DNA of 11,657 bases. It comes from Armatimonadota bacterium (lineage in GTDB: Bacteria > Armatimonadota > Fimbriimonadia > Fimbriimonadales > Fimbriimonadaceae). The stretch covers positions 1 through 11,657 of the forward strand of contig JAEYWW010000168.1 of the NCBI GenBank assembly GCA_023428805.1, read 5' to 3'. Positions 1-6,798 of this stretch are shown here, piece after piece. The position numbers and the translations under genes are program-made. Below the pieces are notes generated by a model. It searched no databases. It was not told where the DNA came from and worked only from the letters and a program-made list of their open reading frames with translations. Positions within the stretch are counted from its first letter, which is position 1; each line of letters opens with the position of its first letter.

Positions 1-648
1 CAATTGAATCAGAGGCGCACCGAGAACGCTGAGGCAGATGATGACGAAACCCGAAGCAAATGCCCATTCCGGTCCAGCCATCCACTTCCAGGGGCCACGC
101 TGCAGAAGATCATAGCTTCCTTCTCCCGCGCGCTCAGCCTGAATGAGCATGGATCGCTGGTGAACCCGGGCATAGAGCACGCCTGCGGCGATCAGATAGA
201 CGAAGAACAGCCAGGTGCCGGGAATGTAATCCGCCAATCCAACCAGGCCGAAAAGCGCAAGCGAGGGCAGCGTCAGGAAGAGAAGCGTCTGATCCCGCCA
301 GGAGAAAATCGGGCAGAGGATCAGCATCCAGCAAAGCGTCGCCGCGATCAGGATGTTGAATTCAAATGGCTCACCCGGAAGGGCGAGATTCAGAGGACGA
401 ACAAAGAAGAAGCAGGCGAGCGCCGTGATGGTCCAGAGGAGGACATCAAACTTGACCAATGGTGATTTGACGGCGACCTTGGAGATCAGATATCCGATCA
501 GCGTCGAGATGGGAGCCATCGCGGCGATGAAGATCGCCAGACTGATATTGTTGAGGCTCATCCCGATCGCGTAGCCCGCGCAGGCGCAGCCGAGCCCGGA
601 GAGGATGTGGTCGAAGAAGCCTTTTTCGGGACGGAACAGCGCGTTCAT
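1..648 (-). CDS. Multi-spanning membrane protein, probable TgpA-like transglutaminase N-terminus (partial, C-terminus off the left edge)
   Basis: The reading frame starts at ATG 648-646 and stays open for 216 codons to the left edge, so the C-terminus is missing. The visible part is almost entirely membrane-embedded, with hydrophobic stretches near residues 15-31, 36-57, 68-84, 98-115, 121-138, 144-161 and 196-214 and short polar loops between them. A GGAG motif 8 bases upstream of the ATG is a good ribosome binding site. The ATG overlaps the stop of the DUF58 gene as ATGA, implying translational coupling. In many bacteria moxR and DUF58 genes are followed by a membrane protein with N-terminal helices (DUF3488/TgpA_N) and a periplasmic transglutaminase-like domain. 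The family call therefore rests on gene order plus topology. The transglutaminase domain, with its Cys-His-Asp triad, would lie outside the window and is not seen. Another polytopic membrane protein is possible. Confidence 0.6.
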   Translation of the reverse strand, partial: MNALFRPEKGFFDHILSGLGCACAGYAIGMSLNNISLAIFIAAMAPISTLIGYLISKVAVKSPLVKFDVLLWTITALACFFFVRPLNLALPGEPFEFNILIAATLCWMLILCPIFSWRDQTLLFLTLPSLALFGLVGLADYIPGTWLFFVYLIAAGVLYARVHQRSMLIQAERAGEGSYDLLQRGPWKWMAGPEWAFASGFVIICLSVLGAPLIQL

Positions 649-1844
649 CCCAGCTTCTCCACGCGGGGCACAAAGATGACTTGGGCTCCAGCCAATTCGA
701 GCTGACTGATGTAATTTGAGTCAGCGGCGGACTGGAAGCCGGACGGCAGCTTCTGCGTGTAATCCTTCGGGTCGTAGACCAGGCAGATTTTCTGCATATC
801 AACCATGTCCAACAGCATTCGCGGCAGAAGCGCTTCCTGCTGGCAGAGGAACAAAACGACCGTCTCACCGTCAGCAAAAAGCCCTTTGAGGGAGGCAAGT
901 TCCTGAGCCAAAGTGAGGGGTTGGTCGGGTTGAATAACGGTCAAAGCTTCCGAAGTCGCTCGCTCTCGTGCAGAAGGATGGTCGAGGTACGCAGTGGCGG
1001 ACTCCACCTGAGGAAAGTGAATCAGGGCGTTCTTTTCAAGAAACTGCTGAGTGAGATAGAGCGCGTTGCCGCACATGGCCTCAAAAACCGAAGTCTGTTC
1101 ATCTCCGACATCAATTCCCGAAGTCCTCTGGAGGATCATGCGGAGGGTCAGACCTGAACCCGACTCGAACTCTTTGACCATCAGCGTGCCGCGCTTCGCG
1201 CTCGACTTCCAGTGGATGGTCCGCATCGGGTCGCCTTGGACATAGTTGCGGATGCTGCGCGTGTCGAGTCCTGAGCCGGTGCTTCGCCCTGTCTCAAGTT
1301 CGCTCTGGCCCCAGCCTGCGGAGGGCGTGATCGAGGTGTGGATGGGGATGGGTGCAGGATAGACGATGAGTTCCGCGACTTCGGTGGTGTAGATTTTCTT
1401 CAGCGTGACAAGCCCGAGCGCATCAGTTCCTTCGACTGTCAGACGCTGCCACTGGTAGATGCCTCGGCGTCGGGGCTGAAATGTGTATTTCGTCTGAATT
1501 GGCTGATCGAAGGAGGGCGCCACAGGAAGGCTGACCATCTGATCTCGATCCACAAGCCTTCGCGGAAGATGGTCGATCACGCTCACCAACGGTCTTTTCA
1601 GGCGCCGCTCGCTCCACACAATGATGTGGACCGTCACTGGTTCGCCCACTTGGACCGCAGGGGTGATCGAACGCTCAAATCGCAATCCGCGCACCGCCAG
1701 CCAAGCCTGCAGCCGGGAGCCCGCCAGAGTCGCGATGATCGCCGTCGCCATGTAGAACAATGGCGGCGAGTTCACCAAGACCGCCATGACGATCAGGAAG
1801 AGACTCGCGGTGGACAGCGCGACTGCGGCGTAGCGGTTTCTCAT
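645..1844 (-). CDS. DUF58 domain protein, membrane-anchored partner of MoxR
   Basis: This 399-residue protein has two hydrophobic segments at its N-terminus (about residues 7-24 and 28-47), then a soluble beta-rich region. The DUF58 signature lies around residues 197-225: an Arg-x-Tyr-x-x-Gly-Asp core, then IHWKSSAKRGTLMVKEFE at 210-227. A Rossmann/VWA-like C-terminal half (about 230-399) is typical of the family. The biochemical role of DUF58 proteins is not settled. They occur almost always next to MoxR ATPases and are thought to act with them in assembly or activation of envelope or metal-binding proteins. The ATG at 1844-1842 overlaps the moxR stop as ATGA, and the stop at 647-645 overlaps the next start the same way, so the three genes should be translated together. 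The only purine-rich stretch upstream of the ATG is too close to act as a normal ribosome binding site, which fits coupling. Family confidence is high; function is open. Confidence 0.9.
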   Translation of the reverse strand: MRNRYAAVALSTASLFLIVMAVLVNSPPLFYMATAIIATLAGSRLQAWLAVRGLRFERSITPAVQVGEPVTVHIIVWSERRLKRPLVSVIDHLPRRLVDRDQMVSLPVAPSFDQPIQTKYTFQPRRRGIYQWQRLTVEGTDALGLVTLKKIYTTEVAELIVYPAPIPIHTSITPSAGWGQSELETGRSTGSGLDTRSIRNYVQGDPMRTIHWKSSAKRGTLMVKEFESGSGLTLRMILQRTSGIDVGDEQTSVFEAMCGNALYLTQQFLEKNALIHFPQVESATAYLDHPSARERATSEALTVIQPDQPLTLAQELASLKGLFADGETVVLFLCQQEALLPRMLLDMVDMQKICLVYDPKDYTQKLPSGFQSAADSNYISQLELAGAQVIFVPRVEKLG

Positions 1845-2788
1845 ACCTTGGCGGGAATCGGAACCGGAACGGCCTCCATGATGTGCCTGATGATGTCGTC
1901 GCCCTTCATGCCTCTGGCGCGGACTTCGCCGCGAAGGATGAGGCGGTGGCCGAGCACGATCGGAGCGCAGTACTTGACATCATCTGGACGGACGAAATCA
2001 ATTCCCTGCATTGCGGCACGGGCCTGCGCCGCATGAAGAAGGAAGAGCGAGCCGCGCGGGGATGAACCGAGGATGACCTGGCTCTCCTCGCGGGTGGCGC
2101 GGACGATGTCCACGATGTATTCCCTCATCGACTCATCGACATGGACCGTGCGGATGTAATCCTGGGCGGCAATCAGCTCGGGCAGGGTTGCGACAGGCTT
2201 GACACTATCAATGGGATGCGCGACCTGCTGGCCCTTGAGAACCATCGCCTCCGCCTCACGATCCGGGTAGCCGAGGGAGACGCGGGCAAAAAAGCGGTCG
2301 AGCTGTGCTTCCGGCAGCGGGAAGGTGCCCGTCATCTCAATATTGTTCTGTGTCGCCAGAACGAAGAAGGGCCTTGCGAGAAGGTGTGTGACGCCATCGA
2401 CAGTAATCTGGTGCTCTTCCATCGCCTCCAGAAGGGCTGATTGCGTCTTGGGCGTGGCGCGGTTGATTTCGTCAACAAGCACGACATTGGCGAACAGAGG
2501 TCCTGGGCGAAACTCAAACTCGCCATTGAGAAAGACCGAAGTGCCCGTGATGTCGGTCGGCAGAAGGTCGGGCGTGAACTGGATGCGGTGGAATTCGCCT
2601 CCCATGACCTTGGAGAGCGCCTTCGCCAGCGTGGTCTTGCCGACTCCCGGCACGTCCTCAATGAGAAGGTGGCCTCCGCAGAGAAGAGTCAAAATGGCGT
2701 CTTCAATTGTTTGAGACTTGCCGACAATCACACGGTCGATTTCAACGCGCATGGCGGCGGTCAGTTGAGCAATGCTTTGAGAATTCAC
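1841..2788 (-). CDS. moxR: MoxR-family AAA+ ATPase
   Basis: This AAA+ ATPase of the MoxR class is a likely chaperone-like ATPase working with the adjacent DUF58 and membrane proteins. Taking GTG 2788-2786 as the start gives 315 residues, the normal family length. Visible motifs are Walker A GVGKTT at 48-53, the MoxR-typical EFHRIQFTPDLLPTDITG at 65-82, Walker B VVLVDEIN at 102-109, the sensor-1 region LATQN at 144-148, PLPEAQLDRF at 157-166, and the sensor-2 segment GSSPRG at 241-246. The open frame runs far upstream, to about 3172, but that part overlaps the divergent glucokinase gene and shows no family similarity. The GTG is chosen because it begins just before the conserved VEIDRVIVGK region and has a GGGGGA stretch 11 bases upstream. 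An internal ATG at 2752 is a less likely alternative. It is the first gene of a three-gene operon. Confidence 0.93.
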   Translation of the reverse strand: MNSQSIAQLTAAMRVEIDRVIVGKSQTIEDAILTLLCGGHLLIEDVPGVGKTTLAKALSKVMGGEFHRIQFTPDLLPTDITGTSVFLNGEFEFRPGPLFANVVLVDEINRATPKTQSALLEAMEEHQITVDGVTHLLARPFFVLATQNNIEMTGTFPLPEAQLDRFFARVSLGYPDREAEAMVLKGQQVAHPIDSVKPVATLPELIAAQDYIRTVHVDESMREYIVDIVRATREESQVILGSSPRGSLFLLHAAQARAAMQGIDFVRPDDVKYCAPIVLGHRLILRGEVRARGMKGDDIIRHIMEAVPVPIPAKV

Positions 2789-2831
2789 TAAACGAAAGGT
2801 CCCCCGACCAAATATGACATTCCTACGGAGC

Positions 2832-2846
2832 GCGTTTACGAAACGC
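2832..2846. repeat. 15-base inverted repeat, candidate operator
   Basis: GCGTTT, ACG, AAACGC forms a perfect 6-base inverted repeat with a 3-base centre. With a 2-base bulge on the left arm the symmetry extends to GAG at 2828-2830 and CTC at 2846-2848. It lies 43 bases upstream of the moxR GTG and 67 bases upstream of the glucokinase ATG, where a dimeric repressor or activator could control either unit. No T-tract follows on either strand, so it is not an intrinsic terminator. The binding protein is unknown, and chance occurrence cannot be excluded. Confidence 0.35.
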
Positions 2847-2898
2847 TCGATTCCCTGCCAATGTTCCCGACAGTATGTCCTGAAAGCCCTCCTCGCGT

Positions 2899-2904
2899 CA
2901 TAAT
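2899..2904 (+). promoter_or_regulatory. Possible -10 box for the glucokinase gene
   Basis: CATAAT matches the sigma-70 -10 consensus at 5 of 6 positions and ends 9 bases before ATG 2914. Transcription from it would start about 2 to 4 bases upstream of the start codon, making a leaderless or nearly leaderless mRNA. This fits the absence of any Shine-Dalgarno-like sequence before that ATG. No good -35 hexamer lies 16-18 bases upstream, so the call is tentative. Confidence 0.3.
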
Positions 2905-2913
2905 CCGCGACCG

Positions 2914-3936
2914 ATGGAGCTTCGTCGTTGCGTTGTGGGCGTGGACCTGGGCGGCACCAATGTGCGCGCGCAGGCCATGTTCGAGGACGGCACCGAGGCC
3001 GGCCCCCGATTCGAGAATCCCTCTCGTGCCCAGCAGGGCACCCAGGCCATCCTGAACAGCGTGATTGACACGGTGAATCAGGCGGCGGCGGCAGCCGAAG
3101 AAAAGCCCATCGCCATCGGCCTCGCCATTCCCGGACACACCGACAACGACGCGGGCATCGTCCGCTGGTCACCCAATTTTGGCGAGGAGATCGACGGGGT
3201 CTTCCACATGTGGATCAATGTCCCGATTCGGGACACGATCATGCGCGGCACCGGGCTGCCCGTTCACATGGCGAACGACGCCAACAGCGCGGCGGTCGGT
3301 GAATATATGTATGGCTCGGGCGAGGGAATGGCCTCCTGCCTGGTTCTCCTCACCCTTGGCACGGGTGTTGGCGGCGGGGTGGTCATGTCTCCCGCCTCTG
3401 TGATGGGTCAATCGAGCGGACCGCTCCTTCTTTTGGGAGGCAATAAAGGCGGCGCAGAACTGGGCCACACTTTGATCCGGCAGGGCGGTTTGGACTGCAA
3501 CGCGGGCTCGTATGGCGCTCTCGAAGCCTATTGCCAGCGCGACTCAATCATCCGCCGCGCCATCCACTTTTTGAACCGAGGACGCCAGTCGATCATTTGG
3601 GACATGATCGAAGGCGACCTCAGCAAGGTCACTCCGAAGCTCCTCAGCGAAGCGGCGGACAAGGGTGATTTTGTCGCGCGTGATGTCTGGCGGGAAGTCG
3701 GCGTCGCGCTGGGCGCCGGAATCGGCAGCCTCATCAACGTTTTCGCGCCGGAAGTGTTCGCCATCGGCGGGCAGATCAGCAAGGCTGGCCCTTGGCTGCT
3801 CGAACCGGCGATTGTCGAAGCGCGATATGTCGCGATTCCGTCCTTGTACTCAGAGTGCCGCATTGTGGTCGCTCAACAGAACGAGGACGCCGGGCTCCTT
3901 GGCAGCGCCGCCATCGCCCTCCAGATGACCAAGTAA
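2914..3936 (+). CDS. ROK-family sugar kinase, probable glucokinase
   Basis: This 340-residue cytoplasmic kinase probably phosphorylates glucose or a related hexose to feed glycolysis. Motifs in order are the ATP phosphate-binding loop VGVDLGGTNVRA at 8-19, GLAIPGHTD at 69-77, ANDANSAAVGE at 120-130 with the likely catalytic Asp122, the second glycine loop LTLGTGVGGG at 146-155, and ELGH at 182-185 for sugar contact. The usual ROK zinc motif (CxCGxxGC followed by LE) reads CNAGSYGALE at 195-204, so only the first cysteine remains. The segment between the second glycine loop and ELGH (156-181) is longer than in typical ROK glucokinases. ATG 2914 is chosen because an in-frame stop lies at 2881-2883 and no other start follows it; there is no ribosome binding site. 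Substrate is uncertain, as ROK kinases also act on fructose, mannose, allose or N-acetyl sugars. It is followed 61 bases later by an E2 gene on the same strand. Confidence 0.87.
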   Translation: MELRRCVVGVDLGGTNVRAQAMFEDGTEAGPRFENPSRAQQGTQAILNSVIDTVNQAAAAAEEKPIAIGLAIPGHTDNDAGIVRWSPNFGEEIDGVFHMWINVPIRDTIMRGTGLPVHMANDANSAAVGEYMYGSGEGMASCLVLLTLGTGVGGGVVMSPASVMGQSSGPLLLLGGNKGGAELGHTLIRQGGLDCNAGSYGALEAYCQRDSIIRRAIHFLNRGRQSIIWDMIEGDLSKVTPKLLSEAADKGDFVARDVWREVGVALGAGIGSLINVFAPEVFAIGGQISKAGPWLLEPAIVEARYVAIPSLYSECRIVVAQQNEDAGLLGSAAIALQMTK

Positions 3937-3997
3937 AAGACGGGCTCCGCTGGTAGACTCAACTACCGATTCGGACGCCCGAGGAGATTCAGAGCGA

Positions 3998-5245
3998 ATG
4001 ACGGAAGTAATCATGCCCAAAATGGGCGACGGCATGGAGGAAGGAACCCTCCTGGAATGGCTGAAGAAGGACGGCGAGACCGTCAAGTCCGGCGAGGTGA
4101 TCGGCAATATTCAGACCGACAAGGCCACACTGGAGCTTGAGGCTCCGGCCAAGGGCATCCTCACCGGATTCCTGATCCAAGCGGGTGAGACCGTGCCCGT
4201 CGGCAAGCCCATCGCTGCAATCCTCAAGGAAGGCGAATCCCTGCCCGCAGGCTGGGGCGGCTCCGCTCCTGCACCTGCCAAGGAAGAGAAAGCCGAATCT
4301 CCAAAGGAAGATGCGAAGGCGGAATCCAAGCCCGAGAAGAAGGAAGAATCCGTAAAGGCAGAAGAAGCTCCGAAGTCATCAGATTCCGGCCGCGTCAAAG
4401 CCAGCCCGCTCGCCAAGAAGGTCGCCGCAGAAGCTGGTGTCGAACTTTCCAGCGTCTCCGGGACTGGCCCGGGGGGCCGCATTGTTGAGAAGGACGTCCG
4501 CAGGGCCATCGAAGAGCAGGGCACCAAGCTCCCCGCCATCGGCTCCACCGTCTTCGCCCAGGGTGAGGACAAAACGGTCCCTCTCAATCGCCTCCGCCAG
4601 GTGATCGCCGAGCGGACACAGAAGGCCAAGCAGGAAGCCCCGCACTTCTATGTCACCGTCGAGGTCGATGTCGAGAAGATTCAAACTCTCCGTTCGATGT
4701 TCAAGGACGAGGACGCTGGTTCGATCTCGGTCAATGATTTTGTGATCAAGGCGTGCGCGCTCGCTCTGCGCGATATGCCCGAAGTCAACAGCACCTTCAA
4801 GGGCGACCACGTCCTGCTGCATGGAGGCATCCATGTCGGCATGGCGGTCGCGCTCGAAGACGGCCTGATCGTCCCGGTGGTCAAACACGCCGACCAGCTC
4901 ACGCTCCGCCAGATTTCCGCCGCCTCCAAGGACCTCGCCTCCCGTGCCCGGGCTGGCAAACTTGGTCTGGACGAAATGTCTGGAAGCACATTCAGCATCA
5001 GCAACATGGGGATGCTCAACGTGGACAACTTCGGCGCGATCATCAACACACCCAACAGCGCCATCGTCGCGGTCGCCTCGGCCAAGAAGATGGTCGTGGT
5101 GAACGAGGATGATGAACTTGAGGTCCGGCTCCGCATGAACTTGACCGGCTCCTTCGACCATCGGGTCCTTGACGGCGCCGTCGGAGCGAAGTTCATGAAC
5201 GTTGTACGGGATTATCTGGAATCCCCGGCAAAGCTTTTGAGCTAA
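3998..5245 (+). CDS. pdhC: Dihydrolipoamide acyltransferase (E2 of a 2-oxoacid dehydrogenase, probably pyruvate)
   Basis: E2 cores transfer the acyl group from lipoyl-lysine to CoA and hold the E1 and E3 subunits. The 415 residues show one N-terminal lipoyl domain (about 1-77) with the lipoylation site QTDKATLEL and Lys42. A Lys/Glu/Ala/Ser-rich linker (about 90-130) follows, then a peripheral subunit-binding domain at about 132-170 (ASPLAKKVAAE, GTGPGGRI, KDV), a second linker, and the catalytic domain from about 193. The active site is DHRVLDG at 387-393, with His388 and Asp392. A GAGGAG ribosome binding site lies at 3981-3986, 11 bases upstream. The opening MPKMGDGMEEGTLLEW resembles pyruvate dehydrogenase E2, but acyl specificity cannot be proven from sequence; branched-chain or acetoin complexes are alternatives. 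No E1 or E3 gene is in the window, so the gene appears separated from its partners. A strong terminator follows. Confidence 0.92.
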   Translation: MTEVIMPKMGDGMEEGTLLEWLKKDGETVKSGEVIGNIQTDKATLELEAPAKGILTGFLIQAGETVPVGKPIAAILKEGESLPAGWGGSAPAPAKEEKAESPKEDAKAESKPEKKEESVKAEEAPKSSDSGRVKASPLAKKVAAEAGVELSSVSGTGPGGRIVEKDVRRAIEEQGTKLPAIGSTVFAQGEDKTVPLNRLRQVIAERTQKAKQEAPHFYVTVEVDVEKIQTLRSMFKDEDAGSISVNDFVIKACALALRDMPEVNSTFKGDHVLLHGGIHVGMAVALEDGLIVPVVKHADQLTLRQISAASKDLASRARAGKLGLDEMSGSTFSISNMGMLNVDNFGAIINTPNSAIVAVASAKKMVVVNEDDELEVRLRMNLTGSFDHRVLDGAVGAKFMNVVRDYLESPAKLLS

Positions 5246-5262
5246 GCAACGCCAGATATGTC

Positions 5263-5298
5263 AATGTCTCGGGCATCGGCCCGAGACATTTCTTTTTT
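5263..5298 (+). terminator. Strong intrinsic terminator after the E2 gene
   Basis: A perfect 12-base stem (5263-5274 pairing with 5279-5290) with a four-base ATCG loop is followed by TCTTTTTT. This is an ideal rho-independent terminator for the glucokinase-E2 unit. The T-tract overlaps the stop of the convergent dnaB gene (5297-5299). Read from the minus strand the same hairpin follows the dnaB stop by 6 bases, but the bases after it (GACATATC) are not T-rich, so it is a much weaker terminator in that direction. Confidence 0.93.
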
Positions 5299-6709
5299 AA
5301 TCTTCTACAGCTTTATTGGCCATGCGGTAGTCGTCTTTGCTGCTCTGATCCAAAGTGGAGAACCGGGTGTAGGCGGGCTGAAACGCCAAAAGAACGGTGC
5401 CGGTGGGGCCGTTGCGGTGCTTGAGGATGCCGATTTCTGCGACTTCAGCCTTTTCCGGGTCCCACTTTTCATCGACATTGTCGCGGGATTTCTTGTCGTA
5501 GTATTCCTTGCGAAAAATCGTCATCACGATGTCAGCTTCCGCCTCGATGGAGCCGGATTCGCGGAGGTCGCTGAGGGCGGGTCGCTTGTCGTCCCGAGAT
5601 TCGACTTGCCGGTTGACCTGGGCCAGGGCGACGACCGGGATTCCGAGCTCCTTTGCCATCTGCTTGAGAGAGCGGGCGATGTCGCCGATTTCGTTGGTGC
5701 GGTTGTCGTGCCGCTTGCCCGCGTTGCCCTTCATGAGCTGAAGGTAGTCGATGACGATCATCTTGAGATTTGGATCGTCCGCCATCAATCGGCGGCACTT
5801 GCCTCGCATCTCCATCGGGCTGATGTCGCCCGTGTCATCAATATACACGGGCAGGCGATACATCATGTCGATGGCATCAGTCAATTTGTGATAGTCTTTA
5901 TCGTGAAGAGTTGTCTTTTTCAGAGCGCTCATGGGCACCCGCGCAAGGGTGGAGATCATCCTTCGCACCAACTGTCCGCCCGTCATTTCCAGGGAGAAGA
6001 CTGCGACCGAGCCGCCTTCCTTCGCCACTTCGATCGCGAAGTTCATCGCAAACGATGTCTTGCCCATCGCGGGCCGGGCGGCGACGACAATCAAATCACC
6101 CGGATAAAACCCGGTCGTGATCTTGTCCATGTCCTCGAAGCCGGAGGCCAAGCCAAGCGCGGGTTCGCCCGTTTCGATCAGCCTATCAATCTCTTCGTAG
6201 ACCTGCCTCGCCAGCGAGCGGACCGGAGTAAATCCTTTTCCCAATCGTCGACGGCCCACGTTGAACAGCAGATTTTCGGAGTTGTCGATCTTCGTTTCGA
6301 CGTCCAAGTCCTTGTCGCGAGCGATCCGGCTGATCTCCTGACCCGCTCCATCAAGACTGCGAAGAACCGACTGATCCTGGACGATTTCAGCGTATGATTT
6401 GGCGTTCGACGCGGTCGCGACCGATTCAGCGAGCTGAATCAGGTATTCGACTCCACCAGCCATCAAAAGCGTTTCGCGGGAGGTCAGTTCGGTTTTCAGA
6501 GTGACCAGATCGACGGCCTTTCCCGCATTGCGAAGCGCGCGAATACCCTTGTAGACCTCGCGGTGGGCGGGCAGATAGAAATCCTCCTCCTTCACCCGCT
6601 CCAAGACGTCGTCGCACGCCTGCTCGCTCAGGAGCATGGAGCCGAGCGCGGACATTTCAGCTTCGATGTTCTGCGGTGGGATCAGGGAGTCAAAGGCATT
6701 GGCCGCCAT
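5297..6709 (-). CDS. dnaB: Replicative DNA helicase DnaB
   Basis: This is the hexameric 5'-3' helicase that unwinds DNA at the replication fork. Taking ATG 6709-6707 gives 470 residues, within the usual range of 440-480. The N-terminal domain opens with IPPQNIEAEMSALGSML at about 10-26. The RecA-like domain carries GLASGFEDMDKITTGFYPGDL near 186-206, Walker A ARPAMGKTSF at 211-220, SLEMT with the catalytic Glu at 239-243, Walker B MIVIDYLQLM at 317-326, and LAQVNRQVESR at 362-372. LSDLRESGSIEAEADIV at 379-395 and the HRNGPTG loop near 431-437 complete the family pattern. No intein or insertion is present. The frame is open 28 codons further upstream, but that part shows no similarity and lies across the promoter region. 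There is no Shine-Dalgarno sequence before the chosen ATG. It is transcribed alone, divergent from apt. Confidence 0.95.
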   Translation of the reverse strand: MAANAFDSLIPPQNIEAEMSALGSMLLSEQACDDVLERVKEEDFYLPAHREVYKGIRALRNAGKAVDLVTLKTELTSRETLLMAGGVEYLIQLAESVATASNAKSYAEIVQDQSVLRSLDGAGQEISRIARDKDLDVETKIDNSENLLFNVGRRRLGKGFTPVRSLARQVYEEIDRLIETGEPALGLASGFEDMDKITTGFYPGDLIVVAARPAMGKTSFAMNFAIEVAKEGGSVAVFSLEMTGGQLVRRMISTLARVPMSALKKTTLHDKDYHKLTDAIDMMYRLPVYIDDTGDISPMEMRGKCRRLMADDPNLKMIVIDYLQLMKGNAGKRHDNRTNEIGDIARSLKQMAKELGIPVVALAQVNRQVESRDDKRPALSDLRESGSIEAEADIVMTIFRKEYYDKKSRDNVDEKWDPEKAEVAEIGILKHRNGPTGTVLLAFQPAYTRFSTLDQSSKDDYRMANKAVED

Positions 6710-6720
6710 GGGGGAGATTG

Positions 6721-6748
6721 ATGATACAACGTACCACACCTGCCTCAA
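6721..6748 (-). promoter_or_regulatory. Predicted sigma-70-type promoter of dnaB
   Basis: On the minus strand, TTGAGG (complement of 6743-6748) and TATCAT (complement of 6721-6726) are separated by 16 bases and match the -35 and -10 consensus at 4 of 6 and 5 of 6 positions. The -10 ends 11 bases before the dnaB ATG, placing the transcription start about 4-6 bases upstream of the start codon. That is too short to hold a ribosome binding site, and none is visible. Confidence 0.5.
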
Positions 6749-6775
6749 GAGACTCTGCCAAGAAAGTTGTGCACA

Positions 6776-6794
6776 GGGGTGGTATAACCCCACC
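6776..6794. repeat. Overlapping inverted repeats across the apt -10 box
   Basis: GGGGT at 6776-6780 pairs with ACCCC at 6787-6791, and alternatively GGTGG at 6778-6782 pairs with CCACC at 6790-6794. Both flank or cover the TATAAC hexamer. This symmetry could be an operator blocking the apt promoter. It is only 5 bases per arm, so it may be chance. Confidence 0.3.
6780..6788 (+). promoter_or_regulatory. Predicted extended -10 promoter of the apt operon
   Basis: TGGTATAAC fits the extended -10 pattern TGnTATAAT with one mismatch. It ends 10 bases before ATG 6799, so transcription should begin about 3 to 5 bases upstream of the start codon. No matching -35 is seen at normal spacing, which is tolerated by extended -10 promoters. 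No Shine-Dalgarno sequence precedes the ATG. Confidence 0.5.
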
Positions 6795-6798
6795 GTCC

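Larger units (their letters stand above)
2789..2913. promoter_or_regulatory. Divergent intergenic region between moxR and the glucokinase gene
   Basis: These 125 bases separate two divergent starts and must hold the promoters of both units. I see a weak -10-like CATAAT for the glucokinase side at 2899-2904 and an inverted repeat at 2832-2846. On the moxR side there are only poor -10 candidates (for example CATATT on the minus strand near 2813-2818), none with a convincing -35. No RNA gene or conserved leader is visible. Confidence 0.5.

Noticed and set aside
4..465. A charged plus-strand open frame at the left edge
   Set aside because: The opposite strand encodes a coherent multi-helix membrane protein with ribosome site and ATGA coupling; the charged frame is its antisense shadow.
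1338..2036. A 232-codon plus-strand open frame opposite the DUF58-moxR junction
   Set aside because: It crosses the overlap of two conserved genes on the other strand; its composition is typical of a shadow frame.
2789..3172. N-terminal extension of the moxR frame up to 3172
   Set aside because: It overlaps the 5' third of the glucokinase gene and has no similarity to MoxR; length and conservation favour GTG 2788.
3952..3967. Possible hairpin GGTAG-ACTCAA-CTACC between the glucokinase and E2 genes
   Set aside because: The stem is only five bases with no T-tract, so it is neither a convincing terminator nor a recognisable riboswitch.
4379..5161. A 260-codon minus-strand open frame opposite the E2 catalytic domain
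   Set aside because: It is a shadow of a well-supported E2 and shows no domain signature.
5258..6397. A 379-codon open frame on the plus strand opposite dnaB
   Set aside because: It is fully antisense to an unmistakable DnaB, shows no family motifs or ribosome site, and is explained by GC-rich codon usage leaving the opposite strand open.
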